Below, one piece after another: positions 56,784 to 64,000 of a DNA stretch of 64,000 nt. The notes beneath the pieces are model-generated. The model was given only the letters and a program-made list of their open reading frames with translations. It searched no databases and was not told the origin of the DNA. A program made the position numbers and the translations under genes. Each line of letters starts with the position of its first letter. Positions within the stretch are counted from its first letter, which is position 1. This DNA comes from Polyodon spathula (lineage: Eukaryota; Chordata; Actinopteri; Acipenseriformes; Polyodontidae). The stretch lies in NCBI RefSeq assembly GCF_017654505.1, contig NC_054553.1, positions 8,382,621 through 8,446,620 of the forward strand, read 5' to 3'.

Positions 56784-57068
56784 TCAAACTCCAGTCTGTT
56801 TGTCTTGTGGCGCTTTTGCGGGATCAGCGGCGTTCCATTTCTTCTTGATGTAGATGTGATAAGGGTCGTTCTTGTTCTCTTTCAATGTGGCTTTGGAATG
56901 AGAAAGCAGCAGTGCTACAGCAAGAACAGCGTAAAATATAATTATGACTAAAATGAACACGTGGGCATGTTCGTTGTTCTTCGTTTGTTGTTCCTTTGTT
57001 CTGTTTTGCAACACTTCCAAAATCTCGTTAAGATAAACAGCGAAACGAGCATCTTCAGTTACATTCAT
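56784..57068 (-). CDS. KCNE5: KCNE5-type voltage-gated potassium channel beta subunit
   Basis: A single-pass membrane beta subunit that would modulate Kv channels such as KCNQ1 at the plasma membrane. The single-exon frame encodes 94 residues. N-glycosylation sites are NVT (Asn2) and NRT (Asn22), both on the predicted outer side. One transmembrane segment spans about residues 36-57 (HVFILVIIIFYAVLAVALLL). The juxtamembrane cytoplasmic stretch follows with DPYHIYI at 68-74, the KCNE family signature. The start is the first Met, with an in-frame TAA three codons upstream. Human KCNE5 is longer (142 residues) and, as I recall, has DEPSQ in place of DPYxxYI. The IFYA word in the membrane segment agrees with human KCNE5 (IMIFYACLAG). 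The name rests mainly on position between NXT2 and ACSL4; by tail sequence alone it could be taken for KCNE3-like. Confidence 0.82.
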   Translation of the reverse strand: MNVTEDARFAVYLNEILEVLQNRTKEQQTKNNEHAHVFILVIIIFYAVLAVALLLSHSKATLKENKNDPYHIYIKKKWNAADPAKAPQDKQTGV

Positions 57069-57414
57069 TTCAATTTAGAGTAAAATAAAATATCCGGTAC
57101 ACAAGTAATTGTAAAGCTTTTCTGCTTTATTTCCTTAATGCACATGTAATATATGGTTGGATTCCACGAATTCTGTTTTTTTCTGTTTGACTTGTTGCGT
57201 CCTGTAGAGAAGTGTTCAATGAATTTACTTCCAGGAAAGACCTTCGATATGCACTTACAGAAACAGTCCGTTTTTAAAGAGACAGTAGGCTTTTTTTTTC
57301 TTAAACAGCATACATGACCCAAACTTGTTCGAAAGAATGGATATCAAGTCCTCGTGGCAAAAAAGTGTTCAACAAAGTGCCACGGTCCTCATTCATTGGA
57401 CCATTCATATATAT

Positions 57415-57452
<38 letters not shown>

Positions 57453-59229
57453 GGGCGCCGCAGGGGGGGGGATATAAGATATATCTATTAGCAAGCTCTT
57501 GTTTGTGTGTAATGGAGTGGATTTCCTTTTACAAGCTTAGCAGGGTAGTGACTTTAGCTACAGGTTACTTGAACAGTAAACTGCAATTTCAGATAGTATA
57601 AAAGATTTTCAGTGAATTGGCCCATTAGTCACTATAGCTATTAAACAGTAAACTTTTAATATAAACAAGCTGGCTACCTTTCATTGTGTTTATTCATGAC
57701 CCACCATCTTCCTATTCTCCATCCTTGCAGCTACCCCTAACACAGGGGACATTGTCTCATGCAGAATCAGTTCTGATTGTCAATTAACAAGGCACGTAAC
57801 ACTGTATGAGAAGCACCAAGGCTGAATAAGAAAATACATGACAGCAGAGGAAGAAAGAAGCAGTTCAATAAAATACAAGAAAAGAGTAAGGCCGGAAAAA
57901 TTAGAAGTTGTTTCCTTATCTACAAATACCAGCTGTACTTGTGTTTCCTGAAAATGTTAGCAATGTAAGAACAGAACAGCACTGAGTTGCTCCCTGTTAC
58001 TGTAAAAGACAGCGTTGGAGAGGCCATTTGAAAAGCAGAGCTGGACTGTGCTGATATTGGTTGACCCAGCCATTGAGTGTTTTACAAGCAATGCGATTAG
58101 AAATGGAAATTTCAGGGTTTATTATTACTTAAAGTATTCCAGACATCGTTCTGTTCGCCCTGCATTAAAGACCACAATTATTGACTATACTACGAAAAGT
58201 AGCAGGAGCATTCCTTTTTGGCTTACAGAATGATATGCAGATTTCAAAAGGGGACGGAAGCTAGTATCCTAACAATTAATGTTATCTTATGGGAAAGTAG
58301 GCAAACTAGCTGGGCTCAAAGGTTTTACAATATATAGTACAGTGAATTAACTATGGAAGAACGCGGTAAAGACAAGAATAAAAGAGATAGCCCACCAGTA
58401 GAAACCGAAAGAGTCAGTTATTTGAAAACAAATTACAAAGACTATTAAAATAAGGAAACTGCAGTCACAACAATAAAGGAAAGCAGGTGTTGAATCACTC
58501 TTAATATGAAATCCCTATTATTAATAGAACTGAACTCTCCTTTCTGAATCAATGAACAAACTATCCAACCTCATTACACAAATGCGTTTAAAAATATCTG
58601 AGGTTACATAAACTCTATTAAAAAAGCATATATCTGACAATAGATGGGGCAGTGCTGGTATCACAAGAACGGAATTGCAATGCAAGGGATGCACAGAACA
58701 CAGCTAGACTGAAAGTGGATTTTGTCAAAACCCCAGAAGAAAAAAAAATATCAATTCAGTTCATAATGTTCTGCCATTTTACAAAGCTCAAGCTCTAGGG
58801 AACATAATGTATACAATAGGAACAACTTATCAACAGTTATTTTGTTAGCAAAATATTATTATGTTACTAATAATACAAAAATCCTGTTTTTTTAATTTTT
58901 TTTTATTTTTTATGTTAAACTAGACTATTGAGAGATTCCTAATTTATTTTTAAAATAGTGCTGGGATGAACATTAATGTATCATATTAGAACACACACAC
59001 ACACAAAAAATAGCTGAAAATATTGCATGGTTTTACAGTAGATAAATGTCCAATAAACCCAGTATCTTGACTTATTTATACAACATTTGTCACAAAATAA
59101 CTTTTTATTCAAAAAGCAATATTTTTTCCCCAGAACTATTTTAAAATAACCTTTATATGAGGTTGGAATATGTATGCAAAGCTGTGTGCATATTGAAGAC
59201 ACACTGACACACACAACAAAATGTTGCAA
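57069..59229. other. intergenic between KCNE5 and the ACSL4 3' end
   Basis: It includes the KCNE5 promoter side (57069 onward, minus strand; no TATA or CpG cluster recognised) and an AT microsatellite followed by G runs (57407-57471). A 31-codon hydrophilic frame at 58353-58448 has no known relative. Nothing else supported. Confidence 0.45.
57407..57471. repeat. (AT)n microsatellite followed by G runs
   Basis: About 20 AT units (to 57449), then GGGGGCGCCGCAGGGGGGGGG at the right edge. The G-rich part contains a GGCGCC palindrome. Confidence 0.9.
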
Positions 59230-59247
59230 TTATATAAACAAACTGAG

Positions 59248-59253
59248 TTTATT
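59248..59253 (-). terminator. ACSL4: candidate ACSL4 distal polyadenylation signal
   Basis: Minus-strand AATAAA with a GT-repeat-like downstream element 26-46 bases further on. It is the best-formed site on this strand between KCNE5 and the ACSL4 stop codon. Confidence 0.45.
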
Positions 59254-59380
59254 CCGAGACTGTCCCCTTGAACAAGCCTGGTTGCATTACATATCAGTAG
59301 TCAGTCCATATTTAAAGTTATTAAAGCAAACAAAATATTTCCCATTTCTTCGTTATATGCAATAATTTTATAGGTCTCAA

Positions 59381-59736
59381 TGTGGAGTTTTGAAAGAAAC
59401 ACGTTATAGCAAACATGTTATTGCATTTTAAAACACGGTATCCTGTCCTACACTAGATTAAAGGAAACTCTGTTTGAAAGACATGAAGTCATTTCACCTG
59501 GAGAGTGAGATTGTCTCCAATCCTTCACTGGCTTCTCCAATAGACTGGCATGCTTTTAGTCAGAAGACACTGCTGAGCTGAAATGATCCAGGAAATACAA
59601 GTGCAAACAGATAACCCAAGACAAAGGCATATAAACTGAGATTTCCCTTCAACCTAAAGTAGTACCAGAAGATACCACCAAAATTAAAATACACACATTT
59701 CTTTTAAAATGCACGTGTTTCTTTCAATACTGTAGG
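59381..59736 (+). mobile_element. MITE family A, copy 3, within the ACSL4 3' UTR region
   Basis: The left end TGTGGAGTTTTGAAAGAAAC (59381-59400) pairs with the right end cacgtgtttctttcaatact (59712-59731). The interior has the family block (catttcacctggagagtgag ... agaagacactgctgagctga ... atgatccagg). A small hairpin CTGTAGGGTACAC/GTGTATCCCACAG straddles the right end (59730-59762). Confidence 0.55.
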
Positions 59737-61795
59737 GTACACTTTAAGGTGTATCCCACAGTACTTATTGCATTGGGCACTTAAATAGATTCTTCATTCT
59801 GAATTTATATGGAATTAATTAACTGACAAAGAAGAAGGGTATTTATAAAAAAAAAAAAAAAATAAGTAAAAAATATAAAGGCTCATAAATGTACAATTCC
59901 AAAATCTGATCACACAACATGAATTTTGTACACCAGCCGGATGTGACAAATATAAAAGCTATTCACTGTTTTGTTAATGTATGCATTTTACTACAAGATA
60001 CACACAAGTTACATTTGTTTCAAGTGTTGTACAACTTTTTAAATAAATTATAAAAAATACATCTCTCTCAGAACTGTTACCCATGTAAAACATGTGACAT
60101 TGCTTCAGTTACATTTCATGTTCATAAAAATGTGTTTGATGAAAATAGCTATTACTGTGCACTACACTAGGACTCCAATAAAAAACAGAGATCCACAACA
60201 TCAGTGTACTTGTGTTAAATTGTAGCATAAAGCAGAATATTATACACAAAATGGGAAAATACAAACTTTTTTTTTTTTTTTAACCCGGCTGTAATGTTAA
60301 TAACCACTGAAGAGTTTGAACTTTCGGTCTGTTTTTCCCTTGTGCAACCCGTTCACATAGTATTATCCAAACATAAAACAGACCATCAATTAACATATTC
60401 ATTATAAAAAGTTCTGTAATGTTCTGTACTATCAGTTTATTAGAAATATTTTACTACTTCTGTATCCTCTAAATATCAAGTAAAATCAGGCTGTTCCATA
60501 CAAACTTTCAACATTAAATGCATTTCATTAAATTCATTGCCCAAACGATGAGAAACTCTGCAGGAGGATGCAGGAATTTGTTTTTGTAATTTTGAAGAGC
60601 CAAAATAATACATTGATCAGTATATAAAAATTAATATATTGATCAGTAAATCGTTTCAATAAAGCGGTGCATTGTACTGTAAAAGATTTGTTGAAAACTG
60701 AATTGTTCATATTCCATTGCTCCAAAATACATTCTTTATAATAAAAATAAACTATAGAAGCTAGCTTTGATAGATTGGGTTTTAAATGTAACAATGGTGT
60801 GTGCTATTTAAACCAGCTGTGCCGAAGAAAGCAATAGCTTATATACAAGCAGGTTTTTATGAACATACGGACAGATGTACTACTGGCAGGAACAAATGGT
60901 GCTTTTGAAAGTTTGAGCAATGCATAGCAAAACACAAAACACTAACACGCAGACACACCCACACACATAAAAACAGCATAAATATAACCCAGCTGTACTG
61001 TTTTTCAATGTAGAAAATAACTTTCAAATATAGAGTTGGTTAACTAAACCTGCAATTACAAATACATTAATACAGTATATTCGGCAATAGTGTTTTACAC
61101 AATGTACAATGTAGGGATAGCACACAGTGAGGGCTGGAAGATTTCTATCTTGGCTTAAATCTGTTTTTAAGAAATTAAGTAATCTTAAAAAAGGGGAGAT
61201 AAATACTTTAACATTCATCTTATTTGCACTACCAGCATAATCATTGAAGACTGAGAAAGACTTTCATTGAATTTATGAAGTTTCTTACAGTATTACTGAA
61301 GATCTATTGATTCTTCCCTTGTTTGTTTTATTTTAATGCAGCGATGCATCTTTACAAAACACAATATATTCATTTCCTGTGCTTTGATTAACTCCAAATA
61401 CAATGATCTGGAATTAGGAATATCATAGTACTGTATTTTTCTTGAACTCTGAATAACCAGATTGTTAGCGCATCAGAAGGGAGGGCAGTGATAATACTGC
61501 GGATTCATTAAGAGATAATAACGTGCCATTTTCTTGGCTTTCAATTTCTTCAGTAAGATTATATTGACCAGAAGAGCGTAATTAGTCACTGATTGAAAGG
61601 GCCAGTGCTCAACACAATACAGATGCCATGATTGTAAGCGTATCTGACACAAAAAGCACCCAGATGTCCAGAAAAATGCCATCACCGATAGTCTCTTCAG
61701 CATTTCTCAGTTTATTTTAAACAGAACTTTGCAACTGAACTTACTGTTTTGTCAGAATTCACCTCATTTTGCTGTATCTGTTTCTAAACACACAG

Positions 61796-61826
<31 letters not shown>

Positions 61827-62953
61827 GGTACTACAAATATCGACATTGAAAACGACAACCTCTGAAGTTTCAATTTGAGTGATGCAATATTAAGACTGGA
61901 CACTAATAAGCTTCACCAATAGTTTTTTTTTTCTAGTTATATAACAAATGCAATATATAGTTAGAAAAAAATGTGCAACATATATCAACTGTACTGGTTC
62001 CTTAAGTGCGGTAATATATCTAAATAAATGCGCATAAATAAATAAATAGTCACACCCACAAAACCAATTTATTTAATTTCTAGGAACTACTGGTGAAATA
62101 AAGCATGACACTCAAAATAATATATATTAAATTGTGATAACTTTTGATTCGCACTAATGTGAATAAGCACTGTTAAAGCAATGCTACATTTTCAAGTCTG
62201 GTATATGAGCGCTCAAAGCTACGGTGTCTTTGGTGAGAGGAATTGTAATGTATTAACAAAAGTTTTTTTTTTTTTTTTTTTTTTTTCGTAAAAGCAGGCC
62301 TGGTATGTTACAATACATCAGGATCGTTTAAGCTTGCCAAGAATCTCCCAACACCCAGCTCCACACCAATCACTACATTGAAATGTTTTGGTCAATTAAA
62401 TAATGACTCTCTATGGATCAGCTATTGGAATACCTACTCCTTTTACACGCTGAAACATATTTGCAAAATGTACAGAAGATTCATATACAACAGTATTCAA
62501 GAGTTCAATTACTTCAGTTACAAAATGTCAGATAACATAGAAAATGAATGGCAGTTTTAAAATAGTATCACCATCCCCTTCCCCACAACGAATCAAACCC
62601 AACAGAGAGAACAGTTTAAAACAGTTGTCTTTCCCTTGACTCGGACCATTTTGTGTTTTACATTTAAAAGGACGATCACATTAAGAATTGCACTATGAAA
62701 ACACATTAGGCCACCCAACTGAACTTGTCTTACAATAAATGTGTTTTGTACCTAGGGTGAATTGACACAGGGCCCTTTTCAATCCAGATGGCTCTGTAAG
62801 TAACATTTAAGTATTTAATTTCAGAATGAAAATGCCACCAGGTCGCAGTGTTTCAATGAATCATTCAGAGTTTAAGGGTAATCACTTTTGCTAGTTTTTT
62901 TAACCAGAACTTTAGCCACAGTCCAGCCCATTCCCTTCCCCAAGAGGGCAGCT

Positions 62954-64000
<1,047 letters not shown>

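Larger units (their letters stand above)
59230..62953 (-). other. ACSL4: ACSL4 3' UTR (probable extent)
   Basis: The DNA downstream of the ACSL4 stop has no other gene. The best polyadenylation site on the minus strand is AATAAA at 59248-59253, followed by GT-rich DNA (minus-strand TTTGTTGTGTGTGTCAGTGTG near 59202-59222). That gives a 3' UTR of about 3.7 kb, and ACSL4 mRNAs are known for long 3' UTRs. Another AATAAA at 61327-61332 lacks a GT-rich follower and may be an alternative site. A/T runs at 61801-61826 and 62265-62286 and a MITE copy (59381-59736) would be part of this UTR. Confidence 0.45.

Noticed and set aside
58353..58448. A 31-codon hydrophilic open frame between KCNE5 and ACSL4
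   Set aside because: It is charged and free of repeats but too short to distinguish from chance, and no relative is known to me.

Overview
This is vertebrate genomic DNA: AT-rich, gene-poor, with long introns, GT-AG splice junctions, many microsatellites and several dispersed repeat families. Three neighbouring protein genes are recognisable: NXT2 (47.6-50.1 kb, + strand, complete, four coding exons), a KCNE5-type potassium-channel beta subunit (56.8-57.1 kb, - strand, single-exon CDS) and the last coding exon of ACSL4 (62.95-63.1 kb, - strand; the gene continues to the right). This is the order and orientation of human Xq23 (GUCY2F, NXT2, KCNE5, ACSL4). The repeats (a tRNA-derived SINE tail, a LINE 3' end and a small LTR element that I recognise from sturgeon and paddlefish DNA) suggest a non-teleost ray-finned fish, probably an acipenseriform. 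That assignment rests on memory of repeat families, not on a search.

Layout: 1-45 kb is a gene desert in which I find no exon I can defend, and no GUCY2F. It holds MITEs, tRNA-derived SINEs, a LINE 3' end, a possible retrocopy, two strong palindromes, and a miniature LTR element followed directly by a SINE tail at 34.99-35.7 kb. At 45.3-45.45 kb there is a possible Tc1/mariner transposase relic running into a large AT/GT microsatellite. At 45.84-46.57 kb lies a broken copy of a FAM243 (C21orf140)-like gene. NXT2 follows with a CpG-containing promoter, then 6 kb of intergenic DNA with a complete tRNA-derived SINE, then KCNE5, then ACSL4 with a long 3' UTR that probably ends near 59.23 kb.

The genes are not an operon and do not share one pathway. 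NXT2 is an mRNA-export cofactor, KCNE5 a channel modulator and ACSL4 a fatty-acid activating enzyme. The link is ancestral synteny: KCNE4-ACSL3 and KCNE5-ACSL4 are duplicated neighbour pairs, and in human FAM243 sits between KCNE2 and KCNE1. A FAM243-like relic about 11 kb from KCNE5 therefore suggests that FAM243 was part of the ancestral KCNE neighbourhood.

The two observations I consider most interesting are that FAM243-like relic and the miniature LTR element, whose LTR carries a tRNA-Pro-like sequence with apparent pol III promoter boxes.
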